Positions 43,622 to 53,038 of a DNA stretch of 64,000 bases are shown here, one piece after another. Below the pieces are notes generated by a model. That model did not search any database. It was not told where the DNA came from and saw only the letters and a list, made by a program, of their open reading frames with translations. Position 1 is the first letter of the stretch; each line of letters opens with the position of its first letter. Source of the stretch: JBMNGO01 sp050949885 (GTDB taxonomy: Bacteria > Bacillota > Syntrophomonadia > Syntrophomonadales > Syntrophomonadaceae); the NCBI GenBank assembly GCA_050949885.1, contig JBMNGO010000001.1, positions 186,001 through 250,000 of the forward strand, written 5' to 3'. The position numbers and the translations under genes were made by a program.

Positions 43622-43644
43622 GAAAAAGTGGGCCATCACCCACT
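43622..43644 (-). terminator. Attenuator-like hairpin ahead of rimP-nusA
   Basis: Stem AGTGGG/CCCACT with a TGATGG loop is followed by TTTTTC on the minus strand. It starts about 30 bases after a promoter and overlaps a competing small stem CCAC/GTGG. It may end polC transcripts and also attenuate the nusA operon. Confidence 0.65.
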
Positions 43645-43676
43645 CGTGGTTCGAGATTATTAGTAAGCTTATAGAA

Positions 43677-43706
43677 AGTATAACACATTCTTTAATATTT
43701 ATACAA
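43677..43706 (-). promoter_or_regulatory. Promoter of the rimP-nusA operon
   Basis: TTGTAT and TATACT are 18 bases apart on the minus strand, with an extended -10 (TG one base before). It lies right after the polC stop codon. Confidence 0.65.
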
Positions 43707-43727
43707 GTTATTCAATCAGCAATTCTA

Positions 43728-46700
43728 TTAACCAAAGAGGCTTATTTGGGAAGATTCGGGCAGGCCGTCCAAACACCCATTTTCTCTTAAGACCTCCATG
43801 GCAGTTCTATTCAAGTGGGTTCGCTGTTGAAAATCTTCACAAGAAATAAAATCAGCCTTTTCCCGTGCCAAAAGTATTCCGATTGCAGCATTGACGCCAA
43901 TATTGGGAAGGGCCGAGAAGGGTGGGATCAATCCATCCCCTTTGATTTTAAACTGTTTTACATCCGACTGGTAGATATCTACCGGATAAAATTTAAATCC
44001 GCGACAGTACATTTCCAGAGCAACTTCCAGGATGGGCAATAACTTTTTGTCTTTTTGCGAGGCAGCATTACCCTGTTTTTCTATCTCGGAAATCTTGGCC
44101 TTAATCCCATCATATCCTTTCATAATACTCTGGTAATCAAAATCTTCTGCTCTGACACTGAAGAAACTAGCATAGAAAGCCAGAGGATAATTAACCTTGA
44201 AATAAGCAATCCTAAATGCCATGGTTACGTAGGCTACGGCATGCGCTTTAGGGAACATGTATTTAATCCTCTGACAAGAGTCAATATACCAGGAAGGTAT
44301 CTGATACTCTTCCATAATAGTTTTTTCTTCCTGGGTCAAGCCCCTTCCTTTTCGTACATTTTCCATAATCTTAAAGGCTGTTCGCTTATCGATTCCTTTT
44401 TGAATTAAATAGGTCATTATATCATCCCGAGTACATATAACCTCATTTAGAGTTGCGGTGCCGGATTGTACTAAACCCTGGGCATTGTTCAACCAAACAT
44501 CAGTACCGTGAGAAAGACCGCATATCCTGACTAATTCCATGAACGTGGTAGGTTTGGTCATCTCCAGAATCTGCCTGACAAACTTGGTGCCAAATTCAGG
44601 AATACCAAAAGTACCTACACTTGAACCAATCATTTCCTCGGTTATATTTAGCGGTTTTAGCCCTGAAAAAATCTTCATGGTCTGCTGGTCACTCAAGCTA
44701 ATCTCTGCAGCTGAAAATCCTGTTAAATCCTCCAGTTGTTTTATTACGGTAGGATCATCATGACCTAATATATCAAGCTTTACCAGCTGATCCCCAATGG
44801 CATGATATTCAAAATGAGTCGTAATTACTCCTGAATCTTTGTTATCAGCCGGATGCTGCAGGGGAGTAAATTCGTAAATATCCCTGTCTCTGGGCACCAC
44901 TATTAATCCTCCAGGGTGTTGCCCGGTAGTGCGCCGCACTCCGGTAATCCCCTTTACCAGCCGGTTAATTTCCGAGTTTTTTATGTAAATGGATCGTTCC
45001 TCCTCATATTTTTTTACAAAACCAAAGGCCGTTTTTTCCGCAATAGTAGAGATAGTCCCGGCTCTAAAAACGTTTTCCCGTCCAAATAGCTCTTCCACGT
45101 ACTGGTGAGCACGGTTTTGGTAATCCCCGGAAAAATTCAGGTCAATATCAGGTATTTTATCTCCCTCAAAGCCTAAAAAAGTTTCGAAGGGAATGTTAAA
45201 TCCATACCTGCTCATTTCATTGCCACATTCAGGACAATTTTTTTCCGGAAGATCAGCTCCACAGGGTGAAGTACCTTCCATAACAAAGATACAGTGGTGG
45301 CATTGGGGGCACAAATAATGCGGAGGCAGAGGATTGACCTCGGTAATGCCCGTAAGAAAGGCCACCAGGGAGGACCCTACTGAACCTCTCGACCCCACCA
45401 GATATCCATCTTCATTGGATTTCTTCACCAGCTTATGTGCAATTAAATACAAAACACTAAAGCCATGCCTGGTAATTGCGTCCAACTCATGTTCAATTCT
45501 TTGTTTCACCTCTGGCAGAAGCTCTTCTCCATATAATAAATGAGCTCTTTGCCAGGTTAACCGGATTATTTCTTCTTCAGCTGAATCAATTTTAGGAGGG
45601 AAAAAGCCATCAGGAACTGGCTTAATATGTTCAATCATTTGGTTAATTATGGCAGGGTCATGAATTACCACTTTTTCGGCATCTTCCTGGCCCAAATATG
45701 CAAATTCGTCCATCATTTCATCCGTTGTTTTAAAATATAGCGGGGTTTGAGCTTCACCTTCCTCATACCCCTGCCCTGCCTGTATTATCCGCCGAAAAAT
45801 CTCATGCTCGGGATCCAAAAAATGGACATCACCTGTTCCCACTACGGGTTTACCCAACTTTTTTCCTAAATTTAGAATGGTCTTATTTATTGCCATCAGT
45901 TGGCTCTGGTCCTTAACCCTACCCTCACGGATAAGAAATTCGTTATTGCACAGAGGCTGTATTTCCAGATAATCATAAAAAGAGGCGATTCGCTCTAGTT
46001 CCTCTTCCTTCTCTCCTCTTATGATTGCTGTATAAAGCTCTCCAGCTTCACAGGCAGTTCCCAGAAGGAGTCCATTGCGGAATTTATTTAGTTCCCGGCG
46101 AGGAATTTTAGGATGACGATAATAGTAATGCAAATAAGAGATACTGACCAATTGGTAAAGGTTTTTCAATCCCTCTTGATTTCGGGCTAAGATAATAATG
46201 TGATAGGGCTTTTCCTTTTTATCTTCTTCCACCAGGTAACCTTCAACACCATAGATTACTTTTACTCCATACTTCTTGCATGCCTGGAAAACTTCAGGAA
46301 AAGCCTGGGTACACCCGTGGTCGGTTATCGCTATAGCTGGATGACCCCATTCAGCTGCCCTTTTAATAATCTCGGGAATTTCAGTTAATCCATCCATAGC
46401 GCTCATTTTGGTGTGGACATGAAGCTCTATTCTCTTCTCTTCATAGGAATCAATTCTTTTCCGTTTCTCGGCAGCGACAAAAGCTTCCATAAAAAGCACC
46501 GGTTCTTTGCAAAACTCATCATACCTTACACTGCCCTTTACCCGCACCCATTCTCCCAGATTAAGCTTATCATCCTCCAGGTTATCCCAAAAGGATTTTA
46601 CTATTACCGAATCAGTATAATCAGTGAGGTACCATGTAATTGCGTACCGCCCGTCTTTGAGTCGAGTAGCTTCCTGGTCCCAAAGTTCACCTTCAACTAC

Positions 46701-47363
46701 TGCGGATTTTAATCCTTCCTCCAGTTCACATATCTTAATGGGGGTTAAATTGAGCAAGTGACTGTTTTCCTGACTGGGTTTCCTGCCTTTGCGCAATGAA
46801 GGCTTTTTTTCACCCATCGGTTGAAGGACCTCAAGTTTTTGACGGGGTACAAACTGGATTAGCGATTCTTCTTCCTGGTGATGTATATCTGCCGCCAAGA
46901 CCCGCACTATAATCTGCAGCAGGTATTTTTGCCAGAACCATTCAGTTAGACGGGAGCAGATTTCCTTTTCTAAAATATAATTATAAGTATCATGGGTTGG
47001 GGCAATAATGTTTAGTTTTCCGTCTTCTACCTGCCAATTAATGTGCTCTTCAATAGCGGCATAATCAGGAAAAGCAGTTACCAAGTCATCTTTATGCTTA
47101 TAGAGAATAATCTTGAGACTATGCTCAAGATCTTCAACCACAGGGAGTATTTGAATCTTTTGCAAAAAGGGAAATTTTTTCTGCAGCTGGCTGGCGGTGG
47201 AAACGATAACCGGCCGATCAACAGGCGTATTAACAGAAATATGCATTCTCCACATAGCCCGACTATTATATACTTCAACCTTTTTAATAAAGGATAGTTT
47301 CCATTTGTCTCTCAGAGAATCGTCGACAGCATCCCCCAACAAAGCATAGAAATCCCTGGTCAC
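43728..47363 (-). CDS. polC: DNA polymerase III PolC type, apparently without exonuclease domain
   Basis: Replicative DNA polymerase of Firmicutes. An N-terminal domain (about 1-200) and an OB-fold domain (about 205-300) are followed by PHP at about 311 (RIELHVHTKMSAMDG, AIAITDHGCTQAF), the zinc finger CPQCHHC...CPECG, and the palm with DIDLNFSGDYQ and GQHPGGLIVVP. In usual PolC (about 1430 residues) a DEDD 3'-5' exonuclease is inserted into PHP after the VEGYLVEE segment. Here PHP continues directly at about 380 with YHIIILARNQEGLKNLY, and no VVFDVETTG-type motif is found. Length 1211 agrees with that loss. Confidence 0.95.
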   Translation of the reverse strand: MTRDFYALLGDAVDDSLRDKWKLSFIKKVEVYNSRAMWRMHISVNTPVDRPVIVSTASQLQKKFPFLQKIQILPVVEDLEHSLKIILYKHKDDLVTAFPDYAAIEEHINWQVEDGKLNIIAPTHDTYNYILEKEICSRLTEWFWQKYLLQIIVRVLAADIHHQEEESLIQFVPRQKLEVLQPMGEKKPSLRKGRKPSQENSHLLNLTPIKICELEEGLKSAVVEGELWDQEATRLKDGRYAITWYLTDYTDSVIVKSFWDNLEDDKLNLGEWVRVKGSVRYDEFCKEPVLFMEAFVAAEKRKRIDSYEEKRIELHVHTKMSAMDGLTEIPEIIKRAAEWGHPAIAITDHGCTQAFPEVFQACKKYGVKVIYGVEGYLVEEDKKEKPYHIIILARNQEGLKNLYQLVSISYLHYYYRHPKIPRRELNKFRNGLLLGTACEAGELYTAIIRGEKEEELERIASFYDYLEIQPLCNNEFLIREGRVKDQSQLMAINKTILNLGKKLGKPVVGTGDVHFLDPEHEIFRRIIQAGQGYEEGEAQTPLYFKTTDEMMDEFAYLGQEDAEKVVIHDPAIINQMIEHIKPVPDGFFPPKIDSAEEEIIRLTWQRAHLLYGEELLPEVKQRIEHELDAITRHGFSVLYLIAHKLVKKSNEDGYLVGSRGSVGSSLVAFLTGITEVNPLPPHYLCPQCHHCIFVMEGTSPCGADLPEKNCPECGNEMSRYGFNIPFETFLGFEGDKIPDIDLNFSGDYQNRAHQYVEELFGRENVFRAGTISTIAEKTAFGFVKKYEEERSIYIKNSEINRLVKGITGVRRTTGQHPGGLIVVPRDRDIYEFTPLQHPADNKDSGVITTHFEYHAIGDQLVKLDILGHDDPTVIKQLEDLTGFSAAEISLSDQQTMKIFSGLKPLNITEEMIGSSVGTFGIPEFGTKFVRQILEMTKPTTFMELVRICGLSHGTDVWLNNAQGLVQSGTATLNEVICTRDDIMTYLIQKGIDKRTAFKIMENVRKGRGLTQEEKTIMEEYQIPSWYIDSCQRIKYMFPKAHAVAYVTMAFRIAYFKVNYPLAFYASFFSVRAEDFDYQSIMKGYDGIKAKISEIEKQGNAASQKDKKLLPILEVALEMYCRGFKFYPVDIYQSDVKQFKIKGDGLIPPFSALPNIGVNAAIGILLAREKADFISCEDFQQRTHLNRTAMEVLRENGCLDGLPESSQISLFG

Positions 47364-47390
47364 TATAAATTCTCCTCCCTAAAAGAGGTG

Positions 47391-48059
47391 TTAGTTTAAT
47401 CTCTCAATTTTACGAACTCCTGTAACAGTTGACAGCTCAGCAATTACAGTCTCAATAGATACTCCTGAAGGAACATCCAGCAAAAGCTCCACTTCCAGAT
47501 CTTCCTCTTTGTTTTCCAGCCTGGTTAGTTGGATATCTTTTATAGTAATACCCATCTCACCCAGCACCGAACCGATTAATCCAACCTGGCCGGGCCGGTC
47601 ATCAACTATAAGCAGTAGTCCCTTAAACTCTCGCAACCCGGTAACCCGCTGTTCAAATCGAATAAAATAAATTAGAACAAAAAGAACTAATACTGTGGTA
47701 ATTATTGCCGGTATATAAAGCCCTGCACCTACTGCCAAACCTATACAGGCTACTACCCACAGCCCGGCTGCAGTAGTAAGCCCTTGAACTGTAGCTCCTT
47801 CACGCAGTATGGTCCCTGCTCCCAAAAACCCTATCCCACTTATTACCTGGGCTGCAATTCTTCCAGGGTCGGCATTGGTAGTTTGGTAGTACTGCAGGTA
47901 GATATCAATAGACACAATCATGGCCAATGTAGAACCAACGCAAACCAGGGTGTAGGTTCTTAAACCTGCAGGGCGATTCAGGCTCTCTCTTTCCAACCCT
48001 ATCAACCCGCCCAGTATGCTTGCCAGAGCCAGCTTGAAAATGATTTCGGTAATACTCAT
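47391..48059 (-). CDS. MgtC/SapB-family protein with C-terminal ACT-like domain
   Basis: A 222-residue membrane protein. The MgtC motif is ASILGGLIGLERESLNRPAG, followed by AAQVISGIGFLGAGTILRE and GLTTAAGLWVVACIGLAVG, about five helices in all. The last 80 residues (FKGLLLIVDDRPGQVGLIGSVL) look like a cytoplasmic ACT-type fold. It lies between proS and polC, with gaps of 9 and 27 bases, so it is probably co-transcribed with them. This is the second MgtC copy in the window. Confidence 0.9.
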   Translation of the reverse strand: MSITEIIFKLALASILGGLIGLERESLNRPAGLRTYTLVCVGSTLAMIVSIDIYLQYYQTTNADPGRIAAQVISGIGFLGAGTILREGATVQGLTTAAGLWVVACIGLAVGAGLYIPAIITTVLVLFVLIYFIRFEQRVTGLREFKGLLLIVDDRPGQVGLIGSVLGEMGITIKDIQLTRLENKEEDLEVELLLDVPSGVSIETVIAELSTVTGVRKIERLN

Positions 48060-48068
48060 TTGCCCTCA

Positions 48069-49784
48069 TTAAGCCTGTTCTAGTTTTCCAAAAATATTAT
48101 TTACAATGTCTAAGACTGCATCCAATTTTATCAGTTCAGGCTCTTTCTCCCATCTTTTTTTTATTTCCACTTCATTATTCTGCAAAGACTTGGCTCCAAT
48201 GGTTATTCTAACTGGTATTCCGATTAAGTCTGCATCTTTAAATTTTACCCCTGCCCGCTCATCCCGGTCATCAATAATTACTTCGATCCCTCTTGCTTGC
48301 AGATCGGAATAAATAGCAGCGGCGACCTTCATCTGGTCATGGTTTTTAATATTCACCGGTACCACAATTACTTCATAAGGGGCAATAGCTACCGGCCAGA
48401 TAATGCCATCGGCATCGTGATTCTGTTCTATAGCCGCAGCCATGGTCCGTGATACTCCTATGCCATAACACCCCATAACCATCAGCTGTTCTTTGCCATT
48501 GTGGTCAAGATAGGTAGCGTTCATGGCTTTAGAATATTTGGTCATAAGTTTAAAGATATGACCAACTTCGATTCCACGCAGTGATATTAAAGAACTGCCG
48601 CAAACCGGGCACTGATCCCCTTCAACCGCATTACGTACATCAATATACGCCTCCGGCAGAAAATCCCGGTTAACATTCACATTTATAAAATGGTAATTAT
48701 CCTCATTAGCTCCACAGGCGAAGTTCTTCATAAAAGAAACTTCCAGGTCAGCATAAACTTTAACCGGCAAACCGACAGGTCCCAAAGACCCGAAGCCTGC
48801 ACCACAAACCTGTTTGACAGTTTCTTCATCAGCCATAAACAGATTATTACAGGCTATAGCGTTTTTGAGTTTGGTTTCATTAAGCTCCCGGTCTCCCCTG
48901 ACAATAACTGCTATAAGCTCATTATCAGCCATATACATCAAGGTTTTTATCTGATTTTCTTTGGCAATACCATAATTATCGGCTATGTCCTGAATAGTTT
49001 TCTGTCCCGGAGTATTAATTTTCTCCAATTCCAACATGGGATTATCGCTGTTATAGGCTTTTTGAGGAATACAGGTTGCTTTTTCCACATTAGCAGCATA
49101 ATCACAGTTTTCGCAGAATACTATTTCTGATTCGCCAGTCTCTGCTAAAACCACAAACTCATGGCTCTCATTGCCTCCAATAGCGCCGGTGTCAGCCTCA
49201 ACCACTCGAAATTGGAGGTTCATCCTATTAAATATCCGCTGATAAGCCTCATACATCTTTTTATAGGAAACATCTAATCCCTCCTCATCAATATCGAAGG
49301 AATAAAGATCTTTCATAATAAATTCCCGGCCTCTCAAAAGTCCGAACCGAGGCCTGATTTCATCCCGATATTTGTTCTGAATTTGATAGAGCAGCAAAGG
49401 CAAGTCCCGGTAGGAATGAACCTCGTTATTCACCAGATCAGTTATTACTTCTTCATGAGTAGGGCCTAATGCAAAACCCCGGTTATGCCGATCCGAGAGC
49501 CTGAACATTTCGTCCCCGTAACCTGCCCATCGGCCTGACTTTTCCCACAACTCTTGCGGCTGAATAATCGGCAGTATAACTTCCTGCCCCCCTGCCCGGT
49601 CCATTTCCTCTCTGATGATATTCATTATTTTCTTTAACACCCGGTTAGCCAACGGTAAATATGTATATACACCCGAAGTGGTCTTGCGAATGAATCCTGC
49701 CCTTAGTAGGAGTTGATGGCTGATTATTTCCGCCTCGCTGGGGACCTCCCGAAGAGTAGGATAAAACAGTTCTGAAGCCTTCAA
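48069..49784 (-). CDS. proS: Prolyl-tRNA synthetase
   Basis: Class II synthetase of the bacterial type. Motif 1 is near the N-terminus, motif 2 spans NKYRDEIRPRFGLLRGREFIMKD, and motif 3 is CYGIGVSRTMAA. The editing/insertion domain lies between motifs 2 and 3, and the anticodon-binding domain starts at about 470 (PYEVIVVPVNI). 571 residues is normal. The stop overlaps no gene; the ATG overlaps the end of ispG by four bases. No T-box leader is present because it is internal to the operon. Confidence 0.97.
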   Translation of the reverse strand: MKASELFYPTLREVPSEAEIISHQLLLRAGFIRKTTSGVYTYLPLANRVLKKIMNIIREEMDRAGGQEVILPIIQPQELWEKSGRWAGYGDEMFRLSDRHNRGFALGPTHEEVITDLVNNEVHSYRDLPLLLYQIQNKYRDEIRPRFGLLRGREFIMKDLYSFDIDEEGLDVSYKKMYEAYQRIFNRMNLQFRVVEADTGAIGGNESHEFVVLAETGESEIVFCENCDYAANVEKATCIPQKAYNSDNPMLELEKINTPGQKTIQDIADNYGIAKENQIKTLMYMADNELIAVIVRGDRELNETKLKNAIACNNLFMADEETVKQVCGAGFGSLGPVGLPVKVYADLEVSFMKNFACGANEDNYHFINVNVNRDFLPEAYIDVRNAVEGDQCPVCGSSLISLRGIEVGHIFKLMTKYSKAMNATYLDHNGKEQLMVMGCYGIGVSRTMAAAIEQNHDADGIIWPVAIAPYEVIVVPVNIKNHDQMKVAAAIYSDLQARGIEVIIDDRDERAGVKFKDADLIGIPVRITIGAKSLQNNEVEIKKRWEKEPELIKLDAVLDIVNNIFGKLEQA

Positions 49785-50848
49785 TCCTTTTCCTCCTCAT
49801 CAGTCATATTTTTAATTTCCTTAACCAATTCTTTGATCAAGTCATTAGCAGATACTTTTCTAATAATCTTACCATTTTTAAACAGCAAACCAAAGCCCCT
49901 GCCGCCTGCTATGCCAACATCGGCTTCTTTGGCCTCTCCCGGCCCATTAACCACACACCCCATTACTGCTACTTTTAAAGGTTTTTCTATGTTCCTGATC
50001 TGCCTGTCCACTGCCTCAGCAAGGGGAATAAGGTCAATTTCGCACCGGCCACAAGTAGGACAGGAAATAAGTTCCACACCTCTATTTCTAAGATTCAGAC
50101 TACGCAATATTTCATAGGCAGCCCATACCTCATCAACCGGGTCAGAGGTAAGGGATACCCTGATGGTATCACCTATACCTTCCTTAAGGAGCATTCCAAT
50201 TCCCAGGGCCGATTTAATTAGCGCCCGTTCTTTGGTACCCGCTTCCGTAATTCCGATGTGGAGCGGGTAATCTACTTTTTGAGCCATCATACGATATGCC
50301 TCAACCGTAAGCAGGACAGAAGAAGCCTTAAGAGATACTTTAATCAGGGAAAAACCGTTATCTTCCAAAAGCCTAATTTTGTCCAAAGCGCTGGCCACCA
50401 TGGCTCTAGCGTTTACCCCGCCATATTTATACATAAACTCTTTTTCCAAGGAGCCGGCATTAACTCCAACTCTTATGGGAATATTTCTTTCCCGGCACGA
50501 GGTTACGATAGCCTTTATTTTAGCAACAGAGCCGATATTACCAGGGTTGATTCTCAACCCATCGGCACCTGCTTCAATGCTTTTTAAGGCCAAACGGTAA
50601 TCAAAATGAATATCGGCTACTAATGGGATATCTATCTGTTTTTTTATCCGGGCAATGGCTGCAGTAGCCTCTTCATCGATTATAGCTAATCTTACCACTT
50701 CACAACCCGCAGCCTGCAGCAACCGGATTTGATTTACGGTGCTATTAACATCCCTGGTATCAGTATTAGTCATCGACTGCACCATTATAGGATGGCTGCC
50801 ACCAATGGGTACCTTGCCTATATAGATTTCCCGGGTTTTTCTGCGCAT
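49781..50848 (-). CDS. ispG: 4-hydroxy-3-methylbut-2-enyl diphosphate synthase
   Basis: [4Fe-4S] enzyme of the non-mevalonate isoprenoid pathway. It begins TREIYIGKVPIGGSHPIMVQ, and the iron-sulfur ligands are the cysteines in SCPTCGRCEID and MGCVVNGPGEAKEAD. 355 residues. It sits 4 bases after rseP and one gene away from dxr, another step of the same pathway. Confidence 0.97.
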   Translation of the reverse strand: MRRKTREIYIGKVPIGGSHPIMVQSMTNTDTRDVNSTVNQIRLLQAAGCEVVRLAIIDEEATAAIARIKKQIDIPLVADIHFDYRLALKSIEAGADGLRINPGNIGSVAKIKAIVTSCRERNIPIRVGVNAGSLEKEFMYKYGGVNARAMVASALDKIRLLEDNGFSLIKVSLKASSVLLTVEAYRMMAQKVDYPLHIGITEAGTKERALIKSALGIGMLLKEGIGDTIRVSLTSDPVDEVWAAYEILRSLNLRNRGVELISCPTCGRCEIDLIPLAEAVDRQIRNIEKPLKVAVMGCVVNGPGEAKEADVGIAGGRGFGLLFKNGKIIRKVSANDLIKELVKEIKNMTDEEEKD

Positions 50849-50852
50849 TTAA

Positions 50853-51878
50853 TCATCCTTTTATCAATCTGACAATATCGTTATAAGTGACGATAATAAT
50901 AATCATCATAAGAAACAAAAACCCAACCCAATGTATAAAACCTTCTTTTTCCGGTTCCAGTGGTTTGCGGCGGATAGCCTCAACTACCGCAAATACAATT
51001 CTGCTGCCGTCAAGGGCTGGAATAGGCAACAGATTTATAATTCCCAGGTTTATACTCAGAAAAGCCGTAAAGGATAGGAGAAATACCGCACCTCCTTGAG
51101 CAGCTTCTCCTACTAACTGGGCAATACCCACCGGTCCTGCCAGGTCTGCCGCTGAAGCCCCACCGCTGATGATCATCCACAAGCCACCCAACATCATTAC
51201 AGTCAATTGATAGGTTTGTATGAAACCAGTTTTAATGGAATTGATAATTCCCTGTTTTTCATAATTGATGGTACCCATTATTCCTATAGCAGGAACCCCT
51301 GAGGAATCCACCTCAGGAGTAATCCTATACTGTATAGTCTCTGCTCCCCGGGCCACCGTTACCGCCAGTTCTTTTCCTCCTGATGACATAATTTCTCTGG
51401 TAATATCCGACCAGTAGGAAATGGTTTTTCCGTCAATATTGATTATCCTGTCTCCCGGCTTAAGCCCTACTATACCCGCCGGTTTCCCCTCCACCAGGCT
51501 GCCGATAACCGGTTCATCGGAAATACTTGGAATCCCAATAAAAGCATAAGTATATATAAAAATGAATAAAGCCAAGGCTAAGTTCATAAAAGGCCCGGCA
51601 AAAGCTACTCGGATTTTTTCTAAGGGGGTTCTTTTGCTAAAACCGTTAGGATCATCCAGGTCGCCTAGATCTTCCCCGGCCATACGTACAAATCCTCCTA
51701 TAGGTATTAATCGTAAAGAATATTCCGTCCCATTCTTGGTGGTGGAAAAAAGCTTGTAACCCATTCCCAGGCTGAATTCATGAACTGGGATACCTATTCT
51801 TTTTGCAGCAATAAAATGCCCTACTTCGTGGACCAGAATAATAGCTGCGATAATTACCAAAGCAATCAGTACTGTCAC
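50853..51878 (-). CDS. rseP: Site-2 zinc metalloprotease RseP
   Basis: Intramembrane protease of the M50 family. Helix 1 carries HEVGHFIAAKR with the zinc ligands, the PDZ domain spans about 110-190 (GSLVEGKPAGIVGLKPGD), and the third zinc ligand is in LLPIPALDGSRI. 341 residues with four membrane segments. The GTG start shares one base with the dxr stop. Confidence 0.96.
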   Translation of the reverse strand: MTVLIALVIIAAIILVHEVGHFIAAKRIGIPVHEFSLGMGYKLFSTTKNGTEYSLRLIPIGGFVRMAGEDLGDLDDPNGFSKRTPLEKIRVAFAGPFMNLALALFIFIYTYAFIGIPSISDEPVIGSLVEGKPAGIVGLKPGDRIINIDGKTISYWSDITREIMSSGGKELAVTVARGAETIQYRITPEVDSSGVPAIGIMGTINYEKQGIINSIKTGFIQTYQLTVMMLGGLWMIISGGASAADLAGPVGIAQLVGEAAQGGAVFLLSFTAFLSINLGIINLLPIPALDGSRIVFAVVEAIRRKPLEPEKEGFIHWVGFLFLMMIIIIVTYNDIVRLIKG

Positions 51879-53038
51879 TATTTATCCCCCTTTAAGATAA
51901 GATCCCGGCAAACCTGTCGTGCCCATTGATCGGCCGCTAATATAGTATCTAAATCCGGGCTTTTAACATTTTGGTGCTTCTCCATTACCTTTTCGGTATA
52001 ATGGGTAATACTCCTAAAACCTATATTCCCCAGTAAAAACTGGTTCACAGCCACTTCATTTGCTGCATTCAAAACCGCTGGCATAGTACCCCCGCTTATA
52101 CCAGCCCGGACAGCTAAATCAAGGGCTGGAAACCTGGAAGTATCAGGCTTATCAAAATGCAGAGGAGGTAATACCGTTAAATCCAGGCTTTTGGCCGGTG
52201 ATTCCATCCTTTCCGGATAAGTTAAAGCATACTGGATGGGGATTCTCATATCTGGAGTACCCATATGGGCCAAAAATGCGCCATCCCTTAGTTCCACCAG
52301 GGAATGAATAATGCTCTCCTTGTGTATGACTACCTTGATATTCTCATAAGGGACAGCAAATAAAAAGTGGGCTTCAATGATTTCCAATCCCTTGTTCATT
52401 AACGTAGCAGAATCCACAGTAATTTTGGGTCCCATCTGCCAGTTAGGATGCTTTAGTGCCATGTCTACTGTGACGCTTTCCAGTTGTTCATTAGTATAAT
52501 CTTTAAACGGTCCTCCTGAAGCTGTGAGCCAAATCCGTTGCAGATGTTTTTGCTCTCCTGCCAGGCATTGGAATACTGCTGAATGTTCGCTATCAACAGG
52601 AACCAGCATTACTCCCTTTTCTCTGACTTGGTTCATGACAATCTCCCCGGCGGATACCAGAGTCTCTTTATTGGCCAGAGCTATCCGTTTCCCTGCTCGA
52701 ATAGCAGTCAAGGTAGGAATAATTCCCACCGCACCGCTTACAGCCACCAATACCACATCTGCATCTTCCAAAGCAGCAATTTCATTCATTCCTTCATTTC
52801 CCGACATTATCCTCATTTTGTTTCCTACTGCTTCCTTTACAGCCTTATATGCATGAGAATCAGAAACAGCTATAGCTATAGGCCGGTAACGGCCAGCCTG
52901 CTCAAGGAGCAAATCGGCTTCATCCTTGGCAGCTAGGCCCACCACCTTAAACAATTCGGGATATTTATCCACTACATCCAAAGCCTGTTGCCCAATAGAC
53001 CCAGTGGAACCCAAGATAACCAGTTTTTTTGGTTCCAT
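51878..53038 (-). CDS. dxr: 1-deoxy-D-xylulose 5-phosphate reductoisomerase
   Basis: Commits DXP to isoprenoid synthesis. The NADPH site is LVILGSTGSIGQQALDV, the metal/substrate loop includes VDSEHSAVFQCL and LTASGGPFKDY, and VDSATLMNKGLE follows. 386 residues, normal. It overlaps both neighbours by one base, which suggests tight translational coupling. Confidence 0.97.
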   Translation of the reverse strand: MEPKKLVILGSTGSIGQQALDVVDKYPELFKVVGLAAKDEADLLLEQAGRYRPIAIAVSDSHAYKAVKEAVGNKMRIMSGNEGMNEIAALEDADVVLVAVSGAVGIIPTLTAIRAGKRIALANKETLVSAGEIVMNQVREKGVMLVPVDSEHSAVFQCLAGEQKHLQRIWLTASGGPFKDYTNEQLESVTVDMALKHPNWQMGPKITVDSATLMNKGLEIIEAHFLFAVPYENIKVVIHKESIIHSLVELRDGAFLAHMGTPDMRIPIQYALTYPERMESPAKSLDLTVLPPLHFDKPDTSRFPALDLAVRAGISGGTMPAVLNAANEVAVNQFLLGNIGFRSITHYTEKVMEKHQNVKSPDLDTILAADQWARQVCRDLILKGDK

